Source: Pseudomonadota bacterium (lineage in GTDB: Bacteria > Desulfobacterota > Desulfobacteria > Desulfobacterales > RPRI01). From it: a stretch of 14,290 bases of DNA. The first letter of the stretch is position 1. Each line of letters begins with the position of its first letter. Both the position numbers and the translations under genes were made by a program. Of the stretch, positions 1-6,434 are shown in pieces. Below the pieces are notes generated by a model that saw nothing but the letters and a program-made list of their open reading frames with translations, made no database searches and was not told the origin of the DNA. The DNA lies in the NCBI GenBank assembly GCA_018830925.1, contig JAHJRK010000070.1:1-14290 (forward strand), written 5' to 3'.

Positions 1-606
1 CCGGTATCCGCCATGGTTGTGTTTGAAAACGGAAAACCTTTAAAATCGGCTTACAGAAAATACTCGATAAAGACTGTTGAAGAGCATAATGATTACGCTT
101 ACATGGCAGAGGTTATAAGAAGACGATTCGGGAAAAACGAAGAGTCGAAGCCTTATCCTGATCTTCTCGTGATTGACGGGGGAAAAGGACATGTAAGGAT
201 TGTCCGCGATATATTAAATGATCTGGAACTTGACCGCCATTTTGATCTTATCGGAATTGCAAAGAAGGATGAGAGTAAAGGCGAGAAGGAAGATAAGATA
301 TATCAGCCCGGTAGATCCAATCCGGTCAACTTCGGAAGGGAAGGGGACCTTCTTTTCTTCCTTCAGCGGATAAGAGATGAAGCGCATCGTTTTGCCATAT
401 CCTTTCACAGGAAGCAGATCCGCAGAAAATCCGTTCATTCGGCTCTTGATGATATAAGGGGAATCGGGAAAAAGAAAAAAGAGATTCTTTTAAAGCATTT
501 CGGAAGTTTAAAAAAAATCCGGGCAGCAACGAATGATGAACTTTGCGCACTGTCCGGTATAACCGCTGAAATCGCAAAAAGTGTAAAAAAAACCCTGGGG
601 AAATAA
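1..606 (+). CDS. uvrC: UvrABC excinuclease subunit UvrC, C-terminal part (5' end outside window)
   Basis: UvrC makes the dual incisions around bulky DNA lesions in nucleotide excision repair, after UvrA/UvrB damage recognition. The reading frame is open from base 1, so the gene starts upstream; the visible 201 residues are roughly the last third of a family that is usually about 600 residues. Visible features are the RNase H-like 3'-side nuclease region with the conserved VIDGGKGH segment and, further on, RDEAHRFAISFHRK, which carry catalytic acidic and histidine positions in this family. After these comes a C-terminal helix-hairpin-helix pair (IRGIGKKKKEILLKHFGS, then LSGITAEIAKSVKKTLG) that binds DNA near the junction. 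The ATG at 13 is internal, because residues before it (PVSA) fit the family. The gene converges with mdh. Identification is firm. Confidence 0.96.
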   Translation, partial: PVSAMVVFENGKPLKSAYRKYSIKTVEEHNDYAYMAEVIRRRFGKNEESKPYPDLLVIDGGKGHVRIVRDILNDLELDRHFDLIGIAKKDESKGEKEDKIYQPGRSNPVNFGREGDLLFFLQRIRDEAHRFAISFHRKQIRRKSVHSALDDIRGIGKKKKEILLKHFGSLKKIRAATNDELCALSGITAEIAKSVKKTLGK

Positions 607-622
607 CTAAGCGATAGATTTA

Positions 623-750
623 GACAGGATAAACAGGATTGACAGGATGTTGCCTGCGGTTAACACCCTCCGCGAAGCGGATGCGTGTTTCGGGCCGCTC
701 TTCCGGAGCGGCCCGATGCAGTTGATCCGTAAAATCCTGTAAATCCTGTC
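623..750. repeat. Complex palindromic intergenic element between uvrC and mdh
   Basis: Two outer arms built on the unit ACAGGAT are inverted relative to each other: the left arm (623-648) has three units and the right arm (731-750) has two in reverse complement. Between them are a small CCGC/GCGG hairpin (670-680) and a very strong GC hairpin with an 11-bp stem and 5-nt loop (690-700 with 706-716). No convincing U-tract directly follows the strong hairpin on either strand, so a role as bidirectional terminator for the convergent genes is possible but not proven. Its shape is that of a dispersed REP/MITE-like repeat. Confidence 0.6.
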
Positions 751-780
751 AGATAAGTTTTTGTAACGTAAACCTTCGGA

Positions 781-1716
781 TCATACGCCCAGTTTTTTCA
801 AAATCTCCTTCAATTCGGCAACCGCGTCCGCCGATTTCTTTAACGCCGCTTTTTCTTCATCGGTAAGTTTGATCTGTATGATCTCTTCAACGCCTTTTGC
901 GCCCAGTTTTACCGGAACGCCTATAAAGAGACCGTTTATTCCATATTCGCCTTCAAGGTATGCAGCGCAGGGAAGTATCTTTTTCTTGTCTTTTAAAATG
1001 GATTCGGCCATTTCAACCGCCGCTGAGGCTGGAGCGTAATAAGCGCTTCCTGTTTTTAAAAGAGATACTATTTCAGCGCCGCCGCTCGCGGTTCTTTTAA
1101 CAAGGGCCTCAATCCTATCCTTTGAAAGGAGCTCGGTTATCGGAATGCCGGCAACAGTCGAATATCTCGGGAGGGGAACCATGGTATCGCCGTGTCCGCC
1201 AAGAACAAAAGCATGTGTGTTTTCAACCGAGACATTCAGTTCCATTGCTATAAAAGCCCTGAAGCGCGCGGAATCCAGAACGCCGGCCATGCCTATAACC
1301 CTGCTTTTGGGAAAACCGCTGGCTTCGTATGCAACATGGCACATTGCATCAAGAGGATTGCTGACAATAATTATAACTGCGTTGGGGGAAAGAGCCGCAA
1401 CCTGTTTCGTGACGTTTTTAACTATCCCTGCATTTGTGCTGATCAGATCATCGCGGCTCATACCGGGCTTTCTTGGAATACCGGCCGTAATTATGATAAT
1501 ATCGGATCCGGCTGAGGCTTCATAGTTGTTATATCCCTTGATATGGGCATCATGTTTTTCTATGGGAGCTGCTTCAGTAAGGTCGAGAGCTTTTCCCTGG
1601 GGTACGCCTTCAACAATATCAATTAAAACAACGTCGCATAATTCTTTTTCTGCCAGACGCTGGGCTGCCGTGGCTCCAACATTTCCTGCTCCTACAACTG
1701 TTACTTTCTTGTCCAT
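781..1716 (-). CDS. mdh: Malate dehydrogenase (NAD-dependent, LDH-like type)
   Basis: Catalyses interconversion of malate and oxaloacetate with NAD in the cytoplasmic TCA cycle or its reductive version. The 311-residue protein has the Rossmann dinucleotide motif GAGNVG at residues 9-14, followed by a strand ending in VLIDI whose Asp fits NAD rather than NADP preference. It has IPRKPGMSRDDL, where the Arg pair separates malate from lactate dehydrogenases (the latter usually have a Gln in this loop), then NPLDAM and the catalytic-histidine motif GGHGDTMVP. An upstream in-frame start would add 12 residues, but the ATG at 1716 is preceded by AAGGAG about 6 nt away and begins right before the Rossmann strand, so it is preferred. 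The gene stands alone and is divergent from the TPR gene. Confidence 0.96.
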   Translation of the reverse strand: MDKKVTVVGAGNVGATAAQRLAEKELCDVVLIDIVEGVPQGKALDLTEAAPIEKHDAHIKGYNNYEASAGSDIIIITAGIPRKPGMSRDDLISTNAGIVKNVTKQVAALSPNAVIIIVSNPLDAMCHVAYEASGFPKSRVIGMAGVLDSARFRAFIAMELNVSVENTHAFVLGGHGDTMVPLPRYSTVAGIPITELLSKDRIEALVKRTASGGAEIVSLLKTGSAYYAPASAAVEMAESILKDKKKILPCAAYLEGEYGINGLFIGVPVKLGAKGVEEIIQIKLTDEEKAALKKSADAVAELKEILKKLGV

Positions 1717-1895
1717 AAAGACTCCTTGTTGATTTGTTATTACTTTAAACAATATATGATTATTAACGTTCAGTAATTGAAAAACCTATTCCCCTATTGA
1801 GACCTTTGCGTAACATCCTCTTAAAGCACAAACCCTGTTTCGGCGACGGTGAATTATTCAAAGTTCTCATATTAAAAAACCAATTTTGAGTGATT

Positions 1896-1929
1896 GAAGA
1901 TTTCCCGCTGCAAGCAACGAGGAATCTTC
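1896..1929. repeat. Imperfect hairpin in the mdh/TPR intergenic region
   Basis: The arms GAAGATT (1896-1902) and AATCTTC (1923-1929) pair perfectly and are extended inward by C/G pairs around a loop containing CTGCAAGCAA. There is no U-tract, so a terminator role is unsupported. It resembles a short dispersed palindromic repeat. Confidence 0.4.
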
Positions 1930-2023
1930 GACCGCAGGAATAGTGTTTTTTTAATTTGTTCGCTTTTTCGATTCAGATAATAATAATTTTAATTATTGTC
2001 AATATGTTTTGATTTATGAAATG

Positions 2024-2053
2024 TTGACATCAAGTCACAAATTGAGATATAGA
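2024..2053 (+). promoter_or_regulatory. Candidate sigma-70-type promoter for the TPR/GTPase block
   Basis: A perfect -35 hexamer TTGACA (2024-2029) is followed after 18 nt by TATAGA (2048-2053), about 70 nt before the TPR start codon. Spacing and orientation suit transcription of 2125 onward. The call rests on consensus match only. Confidence 0.5.
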
Positions 2054-2124
2054 AAAAATCGGTTCAATAAATTTTACAGGCGATTCTGAAAAGAATATAA
2101 GGTATTAAAGCTCATGAGGCGAAT

Positions 2125-3090
2125 ATGAGTATTAAGGAACAGGTTAAATCGGTTTTAAGGGAAGCAGAGACTTACAGAACCCAGGGACTGTTCAACGAGG
2201 CGATGGTCAAATTTAAATACGCTTCGGAGCTTATTGAAAAAAATGTTAAACCTGAAAACAGCAGGCTCCTTATTGAGGGAATAACAAAGAAAATTGAATT
2301 ACTGAAGAAAACTATTTCAAAATATAACGATCCTGAAAAACCTCCCGAAATGCCTGTCGAAATTCAGAATCTTATTAAAGAGAAGTTTTCATTTTCAACC
2401 GACAAGGAATCAGCGGCTCTTGATGGTGCCATAGCGCTCACGAAATTCGGACAGTTTGATAGGGCGATAAAGGAATTCAAGGAGCTGTTGAAGATGGAAT
2501 CTTTCCGGCTTGTTGCGGCGAAAAACATTTTAAGGTGTTACTTCGCTTCTTCTTCATCTTCTTCTTCGGCAAAAGCAGCTGTTTCCCAGTACAAAGAGTG
2601 GCTGCCTCCGGGCCTTTTTACTTCCGGGCAATTGGAAAAAATAAAGGTGTTTTTAGAAAATCTTTTGAAGGAGAAAGGAGTTGAAATCAAGCTTCCCGCT
2701 GTGAAAGAGGAAGTAGCAGCGAAAAATGCGCCTGATAAAGCAATGCCGGCAACAAAACCCCTTATTGAAATGCCTGAATCAGAGGAAGAGGAAGAGGAAT
2801 TTTTAGATATAAGTTCAGTTGGAATCATCCTGGAAACAGGAGGAAAAAAGCACCCCGAACTTATTATGGATGTGTCGTTTCAATCAGGTAATATGGTCAG
2901 CCTCATTGTGCCGTTAAGAGAGAAATTATTGATAGAAAACTTGAAAGCAGGATTGAAATTGAACCACGTACAGTTCTATTCGCCTATAGCCATTTTAAAT
3001 GGATCGGGTGTTGTATCAGCTTTCACCAGAATCGGCTCAGGACCTAAAATGGGAAATTACAGCCTCGATTTAAAAATGTTCACCAATTAG
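2125..3090 (+). CDS. TPR-containing protein with possible PilZ-like C-terminal domain
   Basis: This 321-residue soluble protein has no signal peptide or membrane segment. Residues 1-70 (KSVLREAETYRTQGLFNEAMVKF region) and about 95-135 (LTKFGQFDRAIKEFKELL) look like tetratricopeptide helices, which usually mediate protein-protein contacts. The middle holds a run of seven serines (about 141-147) and a glutamate-rich stretch (about 218-225), probably flexible linkers. The last ~90 residues are a beta-rich domain of a kind often seen in PilZ-like folds, but no RxxxR or D/NxSxxG c-di-GMP motif is visible, so ligand binding is not claimed. A GAGG Shine-Dalgarno lies about 6 nt before the ATG. It precedes an MglA-like GTPase gene, suggesting a partner or effector role; that is inference. 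Confidence 0.8.
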   Translation: MSIKEQVKSVLREAETYRTQGLFNEAMVKFKYASELIEKNVKPENSRLLIEGITKKIELLKKTISKYNDPEKPPEMPVEIQNLIKEKFSFSTDKESAALDGAIALTKFGQFDRAIKEFKELLKMESFRLVAAKNILRCYFASSSSSSSAKAAVSQYKEWLPPGLFTSGQLEKIKVFLENLLKEKGVEIKLPAVKEEVAAKNAPDKAMPATKPLIEMPESEEEEEEFLDISSVGIILETGGKKHPELIMDVSFQSGNMVSLIVPLREKLLIENLKAGLKLNHVQFYSPIAILNGSGVVSAFTRIGSGPKMGNYSLDLKMFTN

Positions 3091-3092
3091 GG

Positions 3093-3137
3093 GCCATAAC
3101 AAAATAACCATTACCTTTATGACTATTTTGTTATGGC
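3093..3137 (+). terminator. Perfect 14-bp stem-loop after the TPR gene (possible terminator/attenuator)
   Basis: The arm at 3093-3106 pairs perfectly with 3124-3137 around a 17-nt loop, starting two bases after the TPR stop codon. The stem is AT-rich in its upper part and there is no immediate U-tract. A second imperfect dyad follows at about 3144-3171 and is followed by TTATTTTT. It may end or attenuate transcription between the TPR gene and the GTPase gene, or simply protect the mRNA 3' end. Confidence 0.5.
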
Positions 3138-3226
3138 TACTTATGCCGGTAACGACATTTCAATGTTACGGTTATTTTTGAACGACGGCTTAGCATATAA
3201 TATATTCTTACTCGGAGTTGTGCCGG

Positions 3227-3838
3227 ATGGCGGTATTTAATTTAAAAAATCGTGAAATTGAGTGTAAAATTGTTTATTATGGCCCCGGAAGGTCAGGTAA
3301 AACAACAAACCTTGAATATATTTTCAAGACTTACAAAAAACAGGTTGCCGACCAGATGGTCACAATCGATACCGAAGGGGACAGAACCCTCTTTTTTGAT
3401 TTTCTTCCAATGGGCCTCGGCAAGATCAAAGGGTGTGATGTAAAGGTTCAGCTTTATACCGTACCTGGACAGGTCCAATACAGTTCTACCCGGAAACTGG
3501 TTCTTAAAGGAGCTGACGGAATAGTTTTTGTAGCAGATTCTTTTTCCATTCGGCGGGAAAAAAACATGCTCTCGCTCAAGGATCTTGACCAGAATCTAAA
3601 AGAGTGCGGCCTCAGTATTTTCAGGGTCCCGCTTATACTGCAGTATAATAAAAGAGATGTCGGCGGAAGCATACCGATAATGTCTATAGAAATGATGCAG
3701 AACGATCTCAACAAACAGCTTAAAGTCCCTTATTATCCGGCAAGCGCATTAACGGGCGAAGGCGTTGGCGCTACTTTGAAGGAGTGCATGAAATTGACTC
3801 TTGTTCGTTTACAAAAAGAATTCAAATGGGCGCAGTAG
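3227..3838 (+). CDS. MglA-like small Ras-superfamily GTPase
   Basis: This 203-residue protein belongs to the bacterial MglA family, which sets cell polarity and controls type IV pili or gliding machinery in Myxococcus and relatives. All hallmarks are visible: P-loop GPGRSGKTT (residues 19-27), a switch I region ending in RTLFFDFLP (53-61), the Walker B-like TVPGQV with Gln82, a G4 motif NKRD (141-144) and a G5-like SAL near the C-terminus. Family proteins commonly begin with a short leader and then KIVYYGPG, as here. The ATG at 3227 is preferred over a TTG at 3218 because GGAG lies 9 nt upstream of it and the N-terminus then matches the family. No MglB/Roadblock GAP gene is visible nearby. 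The gene is followed after 4 nt by the DUF4388 gene. Confidence 0.93.
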   Translation: MAVFNLKNREIECKIVYYGPGRSGKTTNLEYIFKTYKKQVADQMVTIDTEGDRTLFFDFLPMGLGKIKGCDVKVQLYTVPGQVQYSSTRKLVLKGADGIVFVADSFSIRREKNMLSLKDLDQNLKECGLSIFRVPLILQYNKRDVGGSIPIMSIEMMQNDLNKQLKVPYYPASALTGEGVGATLKECMKLTLVRLQKEFKWAQ

Positions 3839-3842
3839 AAAA

Positions 3843-5021
3843 ATGACAGGTATATCCCTTGCAGGCAGCTTGAATTTTCTTAATATGGGAGAGCTTATCC
3901 AGATTTTCGGTGCAAACGGCAGCACAGGCATCTTGAAGATAAAAAGCAGGTATTTTCCAGAACCCGGTTTTATCTATTTTGTGAAAGGAAATATTATCAA
4001 CGCTGAGGCCGGAACAAAACAGGGGATTGATGCCGTATATGCTCTTTTCGGGTGGATCGACGGCGAATTCGAATTTTCCAGGGAAGATGTCAAAACAAAT
4101 CATACGGTACATAAAAGCAGAATGGAAATAACCCTGGATGCCCTGAGCATGTTGGATGACGGACAGATCGAGAAACTGGGGCCAGTTTCTTATACAAAGG
4201 CGTTTGCCGAAAGCTCCGAAAAAGAACCAACTATCCCGGTAATAAGAGGCCCTCTGGTCGACTATATGTATGTTGTCGATGAAGAAGAGCATTATGACGG
4301 CGACAGAATTGTGGAGGAAGGCAAATTCGGAAACTGGATATGGACTATACTGGAAGGAACCGTCGAAATTGTCAAAGAGACTCCCCATGGGAGTATCACT
4401 ATACTGAGATTAACCGACGGCTCTTTTATCGGTAGCATATCGACGGTGATGCCGGGCCAGAATATGCGAAGCTCATCAGCTGTAGCTGCAGGAACAGTTC
4501 AGCTGGGCCTGCTCGATTCGCAGAGGCTTTATGGTGAATATACAAAATTATCCAATGAATTCAAAGCTATGATAAAAAGCCTCGACAGCAGGCTTAAAAA
4601 ACAGACGAGCATGATGGTTGATATAAATTCGAATAAAGTTAAGATAAATGAACTGCTGGGCAATAAAAAGATACTGATTGAGCAGGGCACGAAAAATATC
4701 AACGCTTATATAATTACGGAGGGTGATGCTCTGGTAGCGCGTAATACAAAAAGCGGTTATCTTCCCATCTTGGGCCTTTCCATCGGAGATTTTATAGGTC
4801 ATATACCATTTATCAATATAGGACAGGAACCGCACTCAGCTTCGGTTTTCGGTTCAAGAAACCTTCAGGTGACTGCCTTTGATACCGGAAGTATTCATAA
4901 GGAGTATGATCAGTTATCTGTAACTTTTAAAAACATTCTTGAAAATATCGGAACCTCTATATCCGCAACAACGATGGTTGCAAGTGAGATGTATAAAAAC
5001 AGCATGGCGACGAAAAAATAG
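3843..5021 (+). CDS. DUF4388 (PATAN) protein with two cyclic-nucleotide-binding-like domains
   Basis: This 392-residue cytoplasmic protein starts with a DUF4388/PATAN-type domain (about residues 1-95; LAGSLNFLNMGELIQIFG, GSTGILKIKS, FYFVKGNIINAEAG-like pattern), a family linked to two-component and pilus/motility control. Two cNMP-binding-like beta-roll domains follow. One is at about 145-245 (WTILEGTVEIVKE, DGSFIGSIS, RSSSAVAA). The second is at about 270-375 (AYIITEGDALVARN, IGDFIGHIP). In both, the usual Glu of the FGE phosphate-binding cassette is absent (FIGS and FIGH); the first keeps an Arg, the second has none in place. The start ATG is 4 nt after the GTPase stop, implying co-transcription. 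An earlier in-frame TTG would overlap the GTPase gene and is rejected. Confidence 0.87.
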   Translation: MTGISLAGSLNFLNMGELIQIFGANGSTGILKIKSRYFPEPGFIYFVKGNIINAEAGTKQGIDAVYALFGWIDGEFEFSREDVKTNHTVHKSRMEITLDALSMLDDGQIEKLGPVSYTKAFAESSEKEPTIPVIRGPLVDYMYVVDEEEHYDGDRIVEEGKFGNWIWTILEGTVEIVKETPHGSITILRLTDGSFIGSISTVMPGQNMRSSSAVAAGTVQLGLLDSQRLYGEYTKLSNEFKAMIKSLDSRLKKQTSMMVDINSNKVKINELLGNKKILIEQGTKNINAYIITEGDALVARNTKSGYLPILGLSIGDFIGHIPFINIGQEPHSASVFGSRNLQVTAFDTGSIHKEYDQLSVTFKNILENIGTSISATTMVASEMYKNSMATKK

Positions 5022-5186
5022 CTTTCTTTGTTTTTTTACGTGAGTACCAATTTTGAAGGCTTCGAAAAAGTACATTTTTCACCACGAATGCCACGAAGAA
5101 TAATGAATATTATATAAATCATTCTGCTTTTATGACTTTATTTGGGGGTTATCAATTCTGATCGCTTTTATAAAAAGGTGAAAGAG

Positions 5187-5543
5187 ATGACGGAAAATAA
5201 AAGAAAACACTTAAGAGTAAGATCTCTCAATTTGCTGTATTTGGGTGTTTATGAAAAGAATGTTTTAATCAAACAGGGAATAGGGAGAACCCTTGATGTT
5301 TCAGAATCCGGAATCAAGCTTGAAACACATTTCCCGGTGGATCCTAAAAAAAATGTTCAGCTCTCAATAGGATTGAAGGATGAAATTGTTGAAATCAAAG
5401 GCAGGTCTGTTCGTACAGTGCAAGGAAGCAGGGAAAAATATGAGATCGGCATCAAGTTCAACAGGCTTAAAAAATCATCTCTTGAGGTTGTAAAAAAATA
5501 CATAACCGCTTTTATGGAAGAGAAGAAAAAAAAGGGGAAATGA
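5187..5543 (+). CDS. PilZ domain protein (probable c-di-GMP receptor)
   Basis: This 118-residue stand-alone PilZ domain carries both ligand motifs. RxxxR is seen as RKHLR (residues 6-10), and D/NxSxxG as DVSESG (37-42), followed by a beta-barrel rich in alternating hydrophobics. Proteins of this family bind cyclic di-GMP and switch partners involved in motility, pili, exopolysaccharide or transcription. The ATG at 5187 is chosen because AAGGTG lies about 7 nt upstream and the protein then begins right before RxxxR; an upstream in-frame TTG at 5142 lacks such support. Its stop codon TGA is directly followed by the purC ATG (TGAATG), so the two are probably translationally coupled. The C-terminus is a lysine-rich helix. 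Confidence 0.92.
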   Translation: MTENKRKHLRVRSLNLLYLGVYEKNVLIKQGIGRTLDVSESGIKLETHFPVDPKKNVQLSIGLKDEIVEIKGRSVRTVQGSREKYEIGIKFNRLKKSSLEVVKKYITAFMEEKKKKGK

Positions 5544-6434
5544 ATGGTACAGGCTGTTTGTGAAACCGATTTTGGCGATATCAAGCTTTTAAAAAGAGGA
5601 AAAGTAAGGGATATCTATGACCTTGGCGATAAGCTTTTAATGATTGCCACTGACAGGATTTCGGCATTTGACGTTGTGATGCCCGACCCGATACCCGATA
5701 AAGGCAAAATTTTATCAAAAATATCATTGTTCTGGTTTGAAGCAATTAAGCCCCTTGTGCAAAATCATGTGATTTCAGGCAATGTAGCCGAATATCCCGC
5801 GGAATGCAGAAAATATTCCGAAGTGCTCGATGGAAGAAGCATGCTTGTGAAAAAAGCCGAACCTCTTCCAGTTGAATGCGTGGTAAGGGGTTACCTTTCA
5901 GGCTCAGGATGGAGTTCCTATCAGGAGCATGGTGAGGTTTGCGGTATACGGCTTCCAAAAGGGCTTCAGGAATCCGACAAACTGCCGGAACCGGTATTTA
6001 CCCCTTCAACAAAAGAGGAAGTCGGTACCCATGATATAAATATCGATTTTGATGAAACAGTTAAAAGAATAGGAAGAAAGCTTGCTGAAAGAGTTAAAGA
6101 GCTTAGCATTGAAATATATATAAGAGGATCCGAACTTGCGGCTCAGAAAGGCATTATTATTGCCGATACTAAATTTGAATTCGGAATCGTGGGAAATGAA
6201 ATTATTATCATAGATGAAGTCCTTACTCCGGACTCTTCTAGATTCTGGCCGAAAGATTCGTATAAACCCGGCGGACCACAGTTGAGTTTCGACAAGCAGT
6301 ATTTAAGGGATTATCTTACCTCCATCAAATGGAACAGAAAGCCCCCCGCTCCATCCCTTCCGAAAGATGTAATCGACAACACGCGCAGTAAATACATGGA
6401 AGCGTTGAAACGTCTGACCGGCGCTGAATTATGA
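5544..6434 (+). CDS. purC: Phosphoribosylaminoimidazole-succinocarboxamide synthase (SAICAR synthetase)
   Basis: Joins CAIR and aspartate using ATP in de novo purine synthesis (cytoplasmic). The 296-residue protein belongs to the longer form of the family, as in yeast ADE1. Conserved segments include LLKRGKVRDIYDL (residues ~13-25), TDRISAFDVVMPD (~36-48), the VECVVRGYLSGSGWSSY block (~112-126), FTPSTKEEVGTHD (~151-163) and DEVLTPDSSRFWP (~224-236), which together line the ATP and substrate pockets. The ATG immediately follows the PilZ stop codon, with a GGGG ribosome-binding stretch inside the 3' end of that gene. The stop overlaps the next start by ATGA. No other purine genes are in view, so the operon is functionally mixed. 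Identification is firm. Confidence 0.97.
   Translation: MVQAVCETDFGDIKLLKRGKVRDIYDLGDKLLMIATDRISAFDVVMPDPIPDKGKILSKISLFWFEAIKPLVQNHVISGNVAEYPAECRKYSEVLDGRSMLVKKAEPLPVECVVRGYLSGSGWSSYQEHGEVCGIRLPKGLQESDKLPEPVFTPSTKEEVGTHDINIDFDETVKRIGRKLAERVKELSIEIYIRGSELAAQKGIIIADTKFEFGIVGNEIIIIDEVLTPDSSRFWPKDSYKPGGPQLSFDKQYLRDYLTSIKWNRKPPAPSLPKDVIDNTRSKYMEALKRLTGAEL

Larger units (their letters stand above)
1717..2124. other. Divergent intergenic region between mdh and the TPR gene
   Basis: This 408-bp AT-rich stretch has no supportable gene. It holds a sequence resembling one next to the IS110 element (1767-1798), a GAGACCTTTG word (1799-1808) that recurs at 10346, an imperfect hairpin (1896-1929), an AT-rich dyad (AATAATT/AATTATT, near 1983-1998) and a sigma-70-like promoter for the TPR gene. 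It is probably a site where small mobile repeats have landed and decayed. Confidence 0.5.

Noticed and set aside
1145..1732. Plus-strand open frames across mdh
   Set aside because: They are antisense to a clear malate dehydrogenase and their translations look non-protein-like.
2114..2128. Five-codon mini-frame (ATG to TGA) overlapping the TPR start codon
   Set aside because: Its ATG has no Shine-Dalgarno of its own and the GAGG within it serves the real start; likely chance.
3801..3842. Earlier TTG start for the DUF4388 gene inside the GTPase gene
   Set aside because: It would add residues unlike the family; the ATG at 3843 starts directly before the DUF4388 domain.
5055..5100. Short stretch with GAAGGCTTCG and CACCACGAATGCCACGAAG
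   Set aside because: It looks like a fragment of common dispersed repeats, but it is too short and lacks paired ends, so it is not listed as an element.
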